A stretch of 64,000 nucleotides of DNA from CAYJBH01 sp964370605. Its GTDB lineage: Bacteria; Bacillota; Clostridia; Oscillospirales; Ruminococcaceae. This document shows, piece by piece, positions 16,744 to 24,930 of the stretch (position 1 is the stretch's first letter; the number at the start of each line of letters is the position of its first letter). A program made the position numbers and the translations under genes. The stretch lies in NCBI GenBank assembly GCA_964370605.1, contig CAYJJX010000003.1, forward strand, positions 62,001-126,000, read 5' to 3'. Under the pieces are notes generated by a model, which saw only the letters and a program-made list of their open reading frames with translations, had not been told where the DNA came from and ran no database searches.

Positions 16744-17925
16744 TTATCTCAACCGAGCTGCTATCGTCTTCTTCAAAGTGCCGATCCCGTTGTCGCGTAT
16801 CTTTTCCATCTTTTTCAGTATTTCGTGGTTTTCGACCACGATTTTTTTGTATTCATCAAAACTCATTTCTGTAAAAGGCAGATCGACATAGGAAATATAT
16901 CGAAGTTTGAGTGGAACAAGATCACCGATGCGGTCGCTTTTCAGTATCGGAATAATTCCAAACCGAATATATTCGATGATTTTTGTGGGAGTGGCGACAT
17001 TGTTGACAGGACTGTCGTCACGAAGGGCGAACCCGAAATGACAATGCTCATACTCCTCGAACACCCTTTCGATAGTGACGCTGTCGATGGAAAAGCTATT
17101 TGGCATAACGGCATCTTCCTGCTGTCGGTTAAAGTCATCGATGTCGTGTGTAAATACTGTAAATCTAAACTGCTCGCCACATTTTTCTATCGTTTGCTTC
17201 ATTAACGGAACATTCTGCCATACCATGGTATTTCCTGCATATATAATATTGTAGGGAGGAACTGTCGGTTTTTTGGCGATCAACTCGTCGATGTTCGTGT
17301 CAAGTGAGGTAAATACGCCGGTGTTGATTGGATTCACGAGTTTTTTTGAATATTTTTTTTCATAGTGTTTTGCCATCGCATCACTTATGATAAGCGTGCA
17401 GTCGGCGTTTTCAAGCAAAAGCTCCTCTGCTTTTGTAGCATGCTGTGCCTCCAGAAAGTTAAGTTGCATGACATATTCTTCCGGAAGCGCGCCGTGTACA
17501 TCCCATATTTTATATACGCCTTTTTGTTTCAAGAGCCTTTCGGCAACGTTGCCGATGATATTTTCTTTGCAACGGATTGCACTGTGAATGTATAACACAC
17601 GACACAACTTGGCGATCTCAAGCGCCAATTTTGCACTTTTTTTGCAGTGTGGCAGAAGGTTTACTACGAGGTGCCGTTCGTCGACCTTTTGGCAATAAGG
17701 TGAGGTCACTTTTTTCTTGTCGGCCGAAGTATCGGAAAGGTTCTCAAAATCGAGGTGCACGCAACAAAGGGGGGCGAAAACAAAACTATCGATCGCCAGC
17801 ACCCGCTGCATATATCCTTCGGTAGCATCAACGCAAAAGGGCGACAGCACACAGATTGTGTTGTTGCCCTTTTGATTGTTTTGCTCTATAAATTGTTTGA
17901 CTGCATCTTGAATATGTTTTGCCAT
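16744..17925 (-). CDS. Glycosyltransferase, GT-B fold (family 4-like)
   Basis: A 393-residue enzyme with a divergent N-terminal acceptor half and a recognisable C-terminal donor half. The segment TPTKIIEYIRFGIIPI is the conserved E-x7-E type motif region, and YNIIYAGN marks the start of the second domain. There is no signal peptide or membrane helix, so it acts in the cytoplasm or at the inner membrane face. Donor and acceptor are unknown. The ATG follows AAGGGG. It begins 34 nt after the gcvPA stop on the same strand, so it may be read with the gcv operon, although no metabolic link is apparent. Confidence 0.8.
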   Translation of the reverse strand: MAKHIQDAVKQFIEQNNQKGNNTICVLSPFCVDATEGYMQRVLAIDSFVFAPLCCVHLDFENLSDTSADKKKVTSPYCQKVDERHLVVNLLPHCKKSAKLALEIAKLCRVLYIHSAIRCKENIIGNVAERLLKQKGVYKIWDVHGALPEEYVMQLNFLEAQHATKAEELLLENADCTLIISDAMAKHYEKKYSKKLVNPINTGVFTSLDTNIDELIAKKPTVPPYNIIYAGNTMVWQNVPLMKQTIEKCGEQFRFTVFTHDIDDFNRQQEDAVMPNSFSIDSVTIERVFEEYEHCHFGFALRDDSPVNNVATPTKIIEYIRFGIIPILKSDRIGDLVPLKLRYISYVDLPFTEMSFDEYKKIVVENHEILKKMEKIRDNGIGTLKKTIAARLR

Positions 17926-17959
17926 AATTCCCCTTGCGGTAAGTAAAGTTTAGGTTATG

Positions 17960-19252
17960 CTAAAACACAGAGCGAACCAGCTCGACCATTTGGTCGATTT
18001 TTTCTTTGCTGTTGCGCTCGGTCAAGCACCACAAGATTCCATGCTCAGTCTTTAATCCGCCGAGTATATTGTTGCAGCTTAATACTTTGAGTATTTCATC
18101 GGCTCGGTCACTGGCGGTGACAAATTCGAAGAGAAAATCGCTGTCAAACACGGCGGAGATACCATCAATTTCGCAAAGACGATTGAAGGCATAGTGGGCG
18201 AGTGAGTAGCTGTCGATCGCGACTTTTCTCATGCCTTCGCCGCCCAGAGCTGCCATATATACGGCAGAGCGAAGAGCACAGTTTGCCTGATTTGAACAGA
18301 TGTTGCTGCCGGCTTTTTCGCGTCGAATATGTTGTTCTCGCGCTTGAAGGGTCAGGACGTATGCTTTTCGACCGTCATTGTCGGTCGTTTCACCAACAAT
18401 TCTGCCGGGGAGTTTGCGTGTCAATTTGTTGTTTGTTGCCATGAAACCGAGGTAGGGGCCGCCAAAAGCGAGTGGCATACCGAGCGGTTGAGCTTCGCCG
18501 ACCGCAATGTCTGCGCCACACTCACCCGGCGATTTTAGCAGTGCAGAGGCGTGAGGGTGGATGCCCATGATAGCCTTGGCCTTGCCTGCGTGGATTTCTT
18601 CAACAAGGCAAGGTGCGTCTTCGATGATGCCAAACCTGTTGGGTTGTTCAAAATATACGGCACAAACATCGTCTGCGATGTCGCCGATAACAGTCTTGCC
18701 GTTTTTTGAGGGAAGTATGCGAAGTTCCTGTTCCCGTCCAAATGCGTAGGTTTTCAGTACTTCCAGCGTTGTTGGTTTTACGGCATCACTCACGAGTATC
18801 GCACTGCGTTTTTTGTCAACACACATGAAGCAAGCTTCGGCGGCGGCGGTGGATCCGTCGTACACCGATGCGTTAGATGCTTGCATATCGGTCAGTCGGC
18901 AAATCAACGTTTGATATTCAAAAATTGATTGCAAGATCCCCTGTGAAATTTCTGCCTGATAAGGGGTATAGGCGGTCAAAAACTCCTCCTTATCGGCAAC
19001 TGCGCCGACGATGGAGGGGATATACCGATTTTCTGCGCCTGCACCCATGTAAATTGAGTCGTATTGAGTGTTTTTTGCACCAAGAGCAGCAAAGAAGTCG
19101 ACCACTTCACATTCGCTGAGACCGTCCGGCAGGTCGAGTTCGGTTTTGAAAACCTCGGGAGGCACCGTACGAAACAGCTCGTCGGTCGATTGCACCGACA
19201 GCGCGTCGAGCATCTCTTGGATCGCCTTGTTTTTATTGCAAAGATAGTCCAA
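17960..19252 (-). CDS. gcvPA: Glycine dehydrogenase (decarboxylating) subunit 1
   Basis: A 430-residue PLP-fold type I protein, the alpha half of split P-protein. It decarboxylates glycine with GcvPB and passes the aminomethyl group to lipoyl-GcvH. Signatures are YMGAGAENRYIPSIV, TPYQAEISQGILQSIFEYQT and DGSTAAAEAC near residue 140, and ICSNQANCALRSAVYMA near 330. The PLP lysine is on the other subunit. The TTG start at 19252 fits the family N-terminus (MDYLCNKN) and has AAAGGAAC upstream. It is third in gcvT-gcvH-gcvPA; the partner gcvPB lies 19 kb away on the other strand. Confidence 0.95.
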   Translation of the reverse strand: MDYLCNKNKAIQEMLDALSVQSTDELFRTVPPEVFKTELDLPDGLSECEVVDFFAALGAKNTQYDSIYMGAGAENRYIPSIVGAVADKEEFLTAYTPYQAEISQGILQSIFEYQTLICRLTDMQASNASVYDGSTAAAEACFMCVDKKRSAILVSDAVKPTTLEVLKTYAFGREQELRILPSKNGKTVIGDIADDVCAVYFEQPNRFGIIEDAPCLVEEIHAGKAKAIMGIHPHASALLKSPGECGADIAVGEAQPLGMPLAFGGPYLGFMATNNKLTRKLPGRIVGETTDNDGRKAYVLTLQAREQHIRREKAGSNICSNQANCALRSAVYMAALGGEGMRKVAIDSYSLAHYAFNRLCEIDGISAVFDSDFLFEFVTASDRADEILKVLSCNNILGGLKTEHGILWCLTERNSKEKIDQMVELVRSVF

Positions 19253-19299
19253 TTTGTATCGTTCCTTTCACAATTGCTGAATTTTATTTGTGACAGCCC

Positions 19300-19671
19300 T
19301 TATAGAGTTTCACAGAAAGCGGCATATTCTTCAGCCGAGAGGAAGTCGGAACCGGTTTTGCCGTTGATGCGAAACAGCCAACTGCCATACGGGTCGTCGG
19401 AGATCTTTTCGGGAGCATCGGCGAGTTCTGCATTTACCTCGCAGACGTTGCCGGACAGAGGAGCGTAGACTTCCGAGACGGCCTTGACCGATTCTACTTC
19501 ACATACCGAATCGCCTTCAGCAACCTCGAAATCTGCCTCCGGAAGGTCGATAAATACGATGTCGCCTAATTCTTTGACTGCATAGTCGGTCAGGCCGATG
19601 GTGACGATGTCGCCTTCGACTTTTGCCCACTCATGGCTCTTGCTGTAAAGAAGATCGTTTTTGATGTCCAT
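19300..19671 (-). CDS. gcvH: Glycine cleavage system H protein
   Basis: A 123-residue lipoyl carrier protein that shuttles the aminomethyl group between P, T and L proteins. The lipoylation site is Lys63 in ESVKAVSEVYAPLSG; SHEWAKVEGDIVTIGLTDYA at the N-terminus and DDPYGSWLFRI near the end complete the family pattern. The length is near the usual 125-130. It lies between gcvT and gcvPA with short gaps. No lipoate ligase or dihydrolipoyl dehydrogenase gene is in the window, so these must be encoded elsewhere. Confidence 0.96.
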   Translation of the reverse strand: MDIKNDLLYSKSHEWAKVEGDIVTIGLTDYAVKELGDIVFIDLPEADFEVAEGDSVCEVESVKAVSEVYAPLSGNVCEVNAELADAPEKISDDPYGSWLFRINGKTGSDFLSAEEYAAFCETL

Positions 19672-19773
19672 TATTTTGTCCTTTCATAATTAACATATAT
19701 CTATTTATTGATCAGCACAATATTTTGGTGAACCGATATCTTTTGTTGTGATGATGAAAAACATATTTTCAAA

Positions 19774-20823
19774 CTATCTCTCAAACGGAAGTTTACATTT
19801 TTCTGCCGCAATTTTTTTACCGCGAATTTCTATCTCGAAATTTGTCTCGTCGCATTTTTCTATTATCGCCATGGCAAAAGCACCCCCAAGTGTCGGGCAG
19901 TGGGTGCCGGAGGTGATGAAACCGACATTTTTGTCGCCGACAAAGACATTTTCGCCACCGCGTGCGATGCCACGGCCTGAAATTTTCAGACCGATTCGAC
20001 ATTTATCAACCGGTTTGGTTAATGCTTCTTTGCCGACAAAATCAGGTTTGTCAAGTTTCACTGCGAAATCGAGTCCGCACCAAAGAGGGGTAATGTTTTC
20101 GCTCAGCTCATGTCCATAGAGTGGCATTGCCGCCTCAAAACGAAGAGTGTCACGACAACCAAGGCCGCACAGGGTTACTTCCGATTCCGAGGCGAGTGCG
20201 TTGAACAGTTGTTCTGCGTTAGCCGTATCGCAATAAAACTCATAACCTTTTTCTCCGGTGTATCCGGTAGTTGAGACAAGACAGTTGACACCTGCTATGA
20301 TGATGTTTTCTTTGAAGGTATAGTAACGCTCCGGCAGTTCTTGCTCGGTTAATCTGCTCACAACATCTTTTGTAAGGGGCCCTTGCAGTGCGAGTTGTGC
20401 TGTTTCGGCAGAGCGATCTTTGATGGTGACGTCGCCGATGAGTAGAGATCGGATATGTTCAAAGTCCTTTTGGTGATTGCAGGCATTACCGACAATCATA
20501 TAACGCTCGTCACAAAGTCGATAGACCAGAAGGTCGTCCACAGTTCCACCGTCCGGAAAGCACATGGGGCTGTAGCGAACTACACCCACCTTCAGATTTT
20601 CAAAGGTGTTGGTGAAGATGTATTCGAGGTTTTTTAGAGTGTCGCTGCCCTGAAGAATGAACTCGGTCATATGTGAGACATCAAAAAGTCCGACGGCATT
20701 TCTGACGGCATTGTGCTCTGCAATAATGCCTTCGTACTGAACCGGAAGCAGATAATCGGCGAAGTCAACCATACGGCCGCCATGTTCGATATGTTTGTTG
20801 TAAAACGGGGTTTGTTTTGGCAT
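19774..20823 (-). CDS. gcvT: Aminomethyltransferase (glycine cleavage T protein)
   Basis: A 349-residue folate-dependent enzyme that transfers the methylene group from GcvH to tetrahydrofolate and releases ammonia. The features LFDVSHMTEF, LALQGP, TGYTGEKGYEFY and the C-terminal GCT beta-barrel (LGGAFAMAII) are present. The start is set at the ATG 20823 with AGGAAAAGAG upstream; the longer frame adds residues without homology. It is first in the gcvT-gcvH-gcvPA operon with its own promoter and a structured leader of about 110 nt. The leader does not match the glycine riboswitch. Confidence 0.95.
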   Translation of the reverse strand: MPKQTPFYNKHIEHGGRMVDFADYLLPVQYEGIIAEHNAVRNAVGLFDVSHMTEFILQGSDTLKNLEYIFTNTFENLKVGVVRYSPMCFPDGGTVDDLLVYRLCDERYMIVGNACNHQKDFEHIRSLLIGDVTIKDRSAETAQLALQGPLTKDVVSRLTEQELPERYYTFKENIIIAGVNCLVSTTGYTGEKGYEFYCDTANAEQLFNALASESEVTLCGLGCRDTLRFEAAMPLYGHELSENITPLWCGLDFAVKLDKPDFVGKEALTKPVDKCRIGLKISGRGIARGGENVFVGDKNVGFITSGTHCPTLGGAFAMAIIEKCDETNFEIEIRGKKIAAEKCKLPFER

Positions 20824-20859
20824 TTCAGTTACTCTTTTCCTACGGTTGTTTTGTTGGAT

Positions 20860-20896
20860 TGCCGTCACCGTGATTCAAAAAAACACATTGACGGCA
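20860..20896 (-). promoter_or_regulatory. Stem-loop in the gcvT leader
   Basis: TGCCGTCA and TGACGGCA arms (perfect 8 bp) enclose a 21-nt loop with a poly-A/poly-T run, 37 nt upstream of gcvT. The glycine riboswitch core sequences are absent. It may be a protein-binding or RNA-stability element. Confidence 0.35.
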
Positions 20897-20940
20897 GGCC
20901 GTGTTATTTGTTGGGCGATTGATCATAATGCCCTAGAATA

Positions 20941-20969
20941 ATGATAATAAATCCGACTCATTTTGTCAA
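20941..20969 (-). promoter_or_regulatory. Promoter of the gcvT-gcvH-gcvPA operon
   Basis: Minus strand: TTGACA (20969-20964), 17-nt spacer, TATCAT (20946-20941). Confidence 0.65.
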
Positions 20970-21025
20970 CATGCATTTGAAAACAAAAGTAAATTTAATA
21001 CTATTTACAAGCTTTTGTCACATCT

Positions 21026-21226
21026 TTTACATATTCGAGATTTATTATATATATAACAAATAGAGGTGCTCATAATCGGTTACATCTATTTGAAATCAAT
21101 ATAGCAGACGCGGCGGTACTTCCAAAAAAACCTTCATCCTCTCTCCAAAAAAAATTCACAAAATCTTCTTACCGCCGCATTCAAACACAAAAAAGCCCAC
21201 CATTAGGTGGGCTTTTTTGTGTTTGA
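21026..21226 (+). ncRNA. Candidate small RNA with a 51-nt G-free loop
   Basis: On the plus strand a promoter-like TTTACA (21026) - 16 nt - TATATA (21048) is followed by a CAAATAG/CTATTTG hairpin (21057-21092), then a 9-bp GC-rich stem (GCGGCGGTA 21110-21118 with 21170-21178). This stem holds a 51-nt loop with no G at all and two copies of TCCAAAAAAA around CCTTCATCCTCTCTCC. A 21-bp terminator ends it. The CU-rich loop is complementary to Shine-Dalgarno sequences, as in Gram-positive regulatory RNAs. No ORF explains the region. Mature length would be about 165 nt; it matches no known RNA family I can recall. Confidence 0.5.
21181..21226. terminator. Bidirectional terminator shared by the small RNA and aspS
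   Basis: A perfect 21-bp stem (21181-21201 with 21206-21226), ATTA loop and internal A/T runs that serve as T-tracts in both directions. It ends the candidate small RNA (plus) and the hisS-aspS mRNA (minus), 7 nt after the aspS stop. Confidence 0.9.
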
Positions 21227-21232
21227 ATTATA

Positions 21233-23005
21233 TTATTGTTTAAGCGCTATAGCAAGATCACTTAGCTGTGACGCCTCGACCTCGTCGGGACAACCGGTCA
21301 TAAGCTCGCCGGAATTTTGCATTTTTGGAAATGCGATGACTTCACGGATACTATCCTCGCCGGCTAGAAGCATACAGATGCGGTCTAGGCCAAATGCAAG
21401 CCCACCATGTGGCGGTGCTCCATAGCGATATGCCTCCAGCAAAAAGCCGAAGCTTTCCTCCATGCGCTCTTCTGTGAATCCGAGCAGTCGGAACATACGC
21501 TGTTGAAGTTTTGGATCGTTTATACGCATCGACCCGCCTCCGAGTTCATAGCCGTTGACCACCAGGTCATAGGCTCTTGCTCTGGCGTTTTGGCCTAACT
21601 CCTCAAGCTGTTCAATATCTTCGCTGTTTGGTGCGGTGAACGGGTGGTGCTTTGCAACAAGACGATTATCTTCTTCGTCATATTCAAACAGCGGAAAGTC
21701 GGTTACCCAAAGGAATGCGAAGTCGTTTTCGCCATACAGCTCGAATTTCTTGGCAAGGTGACAACGAAGCGCCCCAAGTGCTGCAAAAACAACCGATTGA
21801 TCGGTATCAGCCACCAATAGAAGCACGTCGCCGCTCTGGGCATCGGCTTTTTGATGTATCGCGGAAATTTCGTTTTCTGATAAGAATTTTTCAAACGAAG
21901 AGCTTGGCTGTTCGGTCAGACGGGTGAAGGCGAGCCCTTTTGCACCATATGTCTTTACGACATCGGTCAACTTGTCAATCTCTTTGCGGCTGAGGGTATC
22001 GGCAACGCCTTTCGCATTGATGAGTCGAACGGCACCGCCGCCAGCCACGGCATTTTTAAAGACCGCAAACTCGGTGTTTTTCACAAGCTCGGTCACATCA
22101 CAAAGCTCCATGTCAAATCGCATGTCCGGTTTGTCGCTTCCAAAACGCTCCATCGCCTCGGCATAGGGGAGTCGAATAAAGTCACTGTCAAACTCGGTGC
22201 CTCGTACCTTTGTCCAAAGTTCTTTGATGTACCCTTCACTGATCGACATGACATCCTGTTCGTCGCAGTAGGACATTTCAAGGTCAACCTGTGTAAACTC
22301 CGGTTGGCGCTCTGCGCGAAGATCTTCGTCACGGAAACAACGTGCAATCTGCATATAACGATCAAATCCGGAAAGCATGAGTATTTGTTTATAGAGTTGA
22401 GGGCTTTGTGGAAGTGCAAAGAATCTGCCATGCTGTACACGGCTGGGGATGAGGTAGTCACGAGCACCTTCCGGAGTGCTTTTTACCATGCAAGGGGTCT
22501 CCACATCGACAAAACGATGCAGGTCGAAATAGTCGCGCGTAAGCTTGGTGATGCGATGGCGCAACATCAGCGAACGGTGTGCGTTTTCACGTCGCAGGTC
22601 GAGATAACGATATTTGAATCGAAGTTCGTCGCGCACCGATACATTGTCGTTCACCTCGAAAGGAGGCGTCTCTGCCTCGCTGAGAATTTGCATGTCCGAT
22701 ACATAAAGTTCGACATCGCCGGTAGCTATTGTGGAATTCTTGCTTTCACGCTCTCGCAATTCGCCCTGTACGATAACGCAGAATTCACCGCGCAGACGCT
22801 TGGCCTTTTCGAAAAGTTGTTCATCGGTTTTGTCATCAAAGCTGATTTGTACGATACCGCAGGTATCCCTCAGATCGGCAAACAGCACGGCACCGAGGTC
22901 ACGAACCTTGGCAATCGAGCCGGCTACAGTGATTTTTTCTCCTACCGTCGACAGCGAGATTTCGTCGCTATAATGTGTTCTGCGCAGTTTTCCAAGTTGT
23001 TCCAT
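21233..23005 (-). CDS. aspS: Aspartyl-tRNA synthetase
   Basis: A 590-residue class IIb synthetase of the bacterial type. The N-terminal OB-fold anticodon domain (about 1-105) is followed by FRDEDLRAERQPEFTQVDLEMSY (motif 2 region), the bacterial GAD insertion (about 290-410), and the C-terminal motif 3 GLAFGLDRICMLL. It charges tRNA-Asp. It starts 3 nt after the hisS stop, the usual hisS-aspS arrangement in Bacillota, and is followed by a strong terminator. Length is normal. Confidence 0.97.
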   Translation of the reverse strand: MEQLGKLRRTHYSDEISLSTVGEKITVAGSIAKVRDLGAVLFADLRDTCGIVQISFDDKTDEQLFEKAKRLRGEFCVIVQGELRERESKNSTIATGDVELYVSDMQILSEAETPPFEVNDNVSVRDELRFKYRYLDLRRENAHRSLMLRHRITKLTRDYFDLHRFVDVETPCMVKSTPEGARDYLIPSRVQHGRFFALPQSPQLYKQILMLSGFDRYMQIARCFRDEDLRAERQPEFTQVDLEMSYCDEQDVMSISEGYIKELWTKVRGTEFDSDFIRLPYAEAMERFGSDKPDMRFDMELCDVTELVKNTEFAVFKNAVAGGGAVRLINAKGVADTLSRKEIDKLTDVVKTYGAKGLAFTRLTEQPSSSFEKFLSENEISAIHQKADAQSGDVLLLVADTDQSVVFAALGALRCHLAKKFELYGENDFAFLWVTDFPLFEYDEEDNRLVAKHHPFTAPNSEDIEQLEELGQNARARAYDLVVNGYELGGGSMRINDPKLQQRMFRLLGFTEERMEESFGFLLEAYRYGAPPHGGLAFGLDRICMLLAGEDSIREVIAFPKMQNSGELMTGCPDEVEASQLSDLAIALKQ

Positions 23006-23008
23006 ATC

Positions 23009-24283
23009 TTAAAGAGTTCCTTTCTGTGTTTTCAAAAATTCGCCGAGATTGTCGAGCGACACGCTCTGCTCTTCTCCACCGTCCATCGGGCGAACCGATA
23101 TCTCTCTGTTCGCAATTTCCTGCTCTCCTATCACGGTGCAGAAACGGCATCCGAGGCGAGATGCTTCTTTCAGTTGAGGCTTGACACCCTTGCCGGCGAT
23201 ACCGCAAAGGGCGATATGTTTATCGTCACGCAGCTCGGTGACCAGCCGAAATGCCTCAATAGCACCGCTTTCATCGGCAGATGCGAGATAAATGTCGGGG
23301 CGGGGCGGGGCAAAATTTTCCATGAGCCCCTCCGCTGCAAGCGTAAGCATTAATCGTTCCACACCGAACGCAAATCCGATGCCGGAAATATCAGGGCCGC
23401 CCAGCGTTTTTGACAGTCCGTCGTATCGACCGCCACCTGCAAGTGTCTTGGCGGCTCCCGCCTTGGCATGTTTGAGTTCAAATACGGTACGCGTATAATA
23501 ATCAAGTCCGCGCACCAGTTTTCGATCTAGAAAGAAATTCACCTCTGCAAGTGTCAACAATTTTTTCAGCTGTTCAAAGTGATCGCTACAATCACTGCAA
23601 AGAAAGTCAAGCATGGACGGCGCGTCTTCTACCAATTTTCCGCAATTTTCGTTCTTACAGTCAAGAACGCGAAGTGGATTGTTTTCAAAGCGGCGGTTGC
23701 AATCACCGCAAAGAGAATCTCGATTTTTTACAAGATATTCCGTCAGTCGTGCCTTGAAGTCGGCGCGGCATTCCCCGCAACCGAGTGAAGAGAGGTGAAG
23801 CACCGTGTCTTTGACACCGTAGGCATCAAAAAGTCGTGTGAGCATGATGATCATCTCGGCATCGGCGATAGGTTTGTCGGCGCCGTACTGTTCACATCCG
23901 ATCTGGTGGAACTCTCGCTGTCTGCCGTCCTGTGGCTGCTCATATCGAAAAAAACTGCCGTAATAGAACGTTTTGACCGGAAGAGGCCCGTTGAGTGTTC
24001 CTGCCTCGACCAGGGCGCGGCATACACCTGCGGTTCCTTCGGGACGCAGGGTAATGCTTCGATTTTTTTTGTCGGGGAAGGTGTACATTTCCTTTCCGAC
24101 AACATCGGTATCTTCACCGATGCCACGCAAAAACACCTCACTATGTTCAAAGTGCGGTGTCCTAATTTCGCCGTAACCGTAGCGAGTGAAAACCTCTCGG
24201 GCGGTCTGCTCCGCGAACTGCCAAGCGGCAGTTTCAAGCGGCAGAATATCTTTTGTTCCTTTTGGTGCAGAGTAACGTGGCAT
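23009..24283 (-). CDS. hisS: Histidyl-tRNA synthetase
   Basis: A 424-residue class II synthetase. PRYSAPKGTKDILP opens the protein; motif 2 is FRYEQPQDGRQREFHQIG, the histidine-specific loop is LVRGLDYYTRTVFE, and motif 3 is GFAFGVERLML. The C-terminal anticodon domain runs from about residue 330. The ATG at 24283 is chosen by family alignment; the upstream frame from 24385 crosses a terminator hairpin. Unusually for this gene pair, no T-box element is visible upstream; a plain terminator-like hairpin sits 35 nt before the start instead. Confidence 0.96.
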   Translation of the reverse strand: MPRYSAPKGTKDILPLETAAWQFAEQTAREVFTRYGYGEIRTPHFEHSEVFLRGIGEDTDVVGKEMYTFPDKKNRSITLRPEGTAGVCRALVEAGTLNGPLPVKTFYYGSFFRYEQPQDGRQREFHQIGCEQYGADKPIADAEMIIMLTRLFDAYGVKDTVLHLSSLGCGECRADFKARLTEYLVKNRDSLCGDCNRRFENNPLRVLDCKNENCGKLVEDAPSMLDFLCSDCSDHFEQLKKLLTLAEVNFFLDRKLVRGLDYYTRTVFELKHAKAGAAKTLAGGGRYDGLSKTLGGPDISGIGFAFGVERLMLTLAAEGLMENFAPPRPDIYLASADESGAIEAFRLVTELRDDKHIALCGIAGKGVKPQLKEASRLGCRFCTVIGEQEIANREISVRPMDGGEEQSVSLDNLGEFLKTQKGTL

Positions 24284-24317
24284 TAGTGGTGTTATCCTTT
24301 CTGATTTATGTGATAGC

Positions 24318-24358
24318 AAAAAACCCAAAAGCTTCAAACGAAAGTTCAAAGCTTTGGG
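24318..24358 (-). terminator. Terminator hairpin in the hisS leader (possible attenuator)
   Basis: Arms around CCCAAAGCTT and AAGCTTTTGGG (24324-24358) followed by TTTTTT on the minus strand. It is 120 nt after mgsA but only 35 nt before the hisS ATG, and no promoter fits between. Either hisS depends on read-through of this site or it is a regulated attenuator. Two hairpins (TGTCGA/TCGACA and TTTTTCG/CGAAAAA) precede it. Confidence 0.6.
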
Positions 24359-24485
24359 CTGTCGAAAGTTCGACAACCTCTTCACTCAAATGCCCTAGAC
24401 AAGACATTTTTCGGTAGCGAAAAAGTTATTTGATGTTTTAACATTCCGAGAAAATTTGAGAAAATGCAAAGAGTGCGGTTTTGAC

Positions 24486-24890
24486 TTAAAGTGTTGGGTT
24501 GACAATGTTTCTCCAGTCAAAGTCTCCACGCTCCAAGCCGAGAACAAGGACTTCGGCGGTGGCGATGTTTGTGGCGACCGGAATATTGTGCATGTCACAA
24601 AGACGCAGCATATTCCATTCTGCAAGGCTGGGAGGTGTTTGGGCTAGTGGATCACGGAAATACAAGAGAAGGTCGATTTCGTTGCAAGAGATGCGCGCCG
24701 CTAGTTGTTGATCGCCTCCTGTTTTTCCCGACAAAACTCGTTTTATCGGAAGCCCTGTCTCTCGTTCGACTACCTTTCCGGTTGTTCCGGTTGCGAGCAG
24801 CGAATGTTTGGCCAATATACCCCTGTAAGCGATACAAAAGTCAATCATGAGTTCTTTTTTTGAGTCGGATGCTATCATGGCTACATTCAT
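24486..24890 (-). CDS. mgsA: Methylglyoxal synthase
   Basis: A 134-residue enzyme that converts dihydroxyacetone phosphate to methylglyoxal and phosphate, a bypass that relieves sugar-phosphate stress. The family motifs ATGTTGKVV, SGKTGGDQQLAARI (catalytic Asp60), LYFRDPLAQTPP and LCDMHNIPVATNIATAE are all present. The ATG follows AAAGGGA. It lies 40 nt after the MinD-like gene on the same strand, an arrangement seen in other clostridia. The context with glycogen breakdown genes elsewhere in the window is compatible with overflow control of triose phosphate. Confidence 0.95.
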   Translation of the reverse strand: MNVAMIASDSKKELMIDFCIAYRGILAKHSLLATGTTGKVVERETGLPIKRVLSGKTGGDQQLAARISCNEIDLLLYFRDPLAQTPPSLAEWNMLRLCDMHNIPVATNIATAEVLVLGLERGDFDWRNIVNPTL

Positions 24891-24930
24891 TTGTGCTTTT
24901 CCCTTTCTGTTCGTTTTGTGCCTTAGTTTG

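Noticed and set aside
20824..20935. Glycine riboswitch upstream of gcvT
   Set aside because: The conserved core sequences are absent; only a simple stem-loop is seen.
21057..21092. Lysine riboswitch, suggested by AGAGGTGC
   Set aside because: The rest of the long conserved aptamer is missing and no downstream gene lies on that strand.
21096..21150. A 13-codon minus-strand ORF with GGAGAGAGG in front, opposite the candidate small RNA
   Set aside because: It is too short, lies upstream of the gcv promoter, and the purine site is explained as the complement of the CU-rich RNA loop.
22304..23353. A 349-codon open frame on the plus strand opposite aspS/hisS
   Set aside because: It is the antisense shadow of two certain synthetase genes, has no family resemblance and no ribosome site.
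24284..24485. T-box leader for hisS
   Set aside because: The 14-nt T-box sequence and specifier stem are not present.
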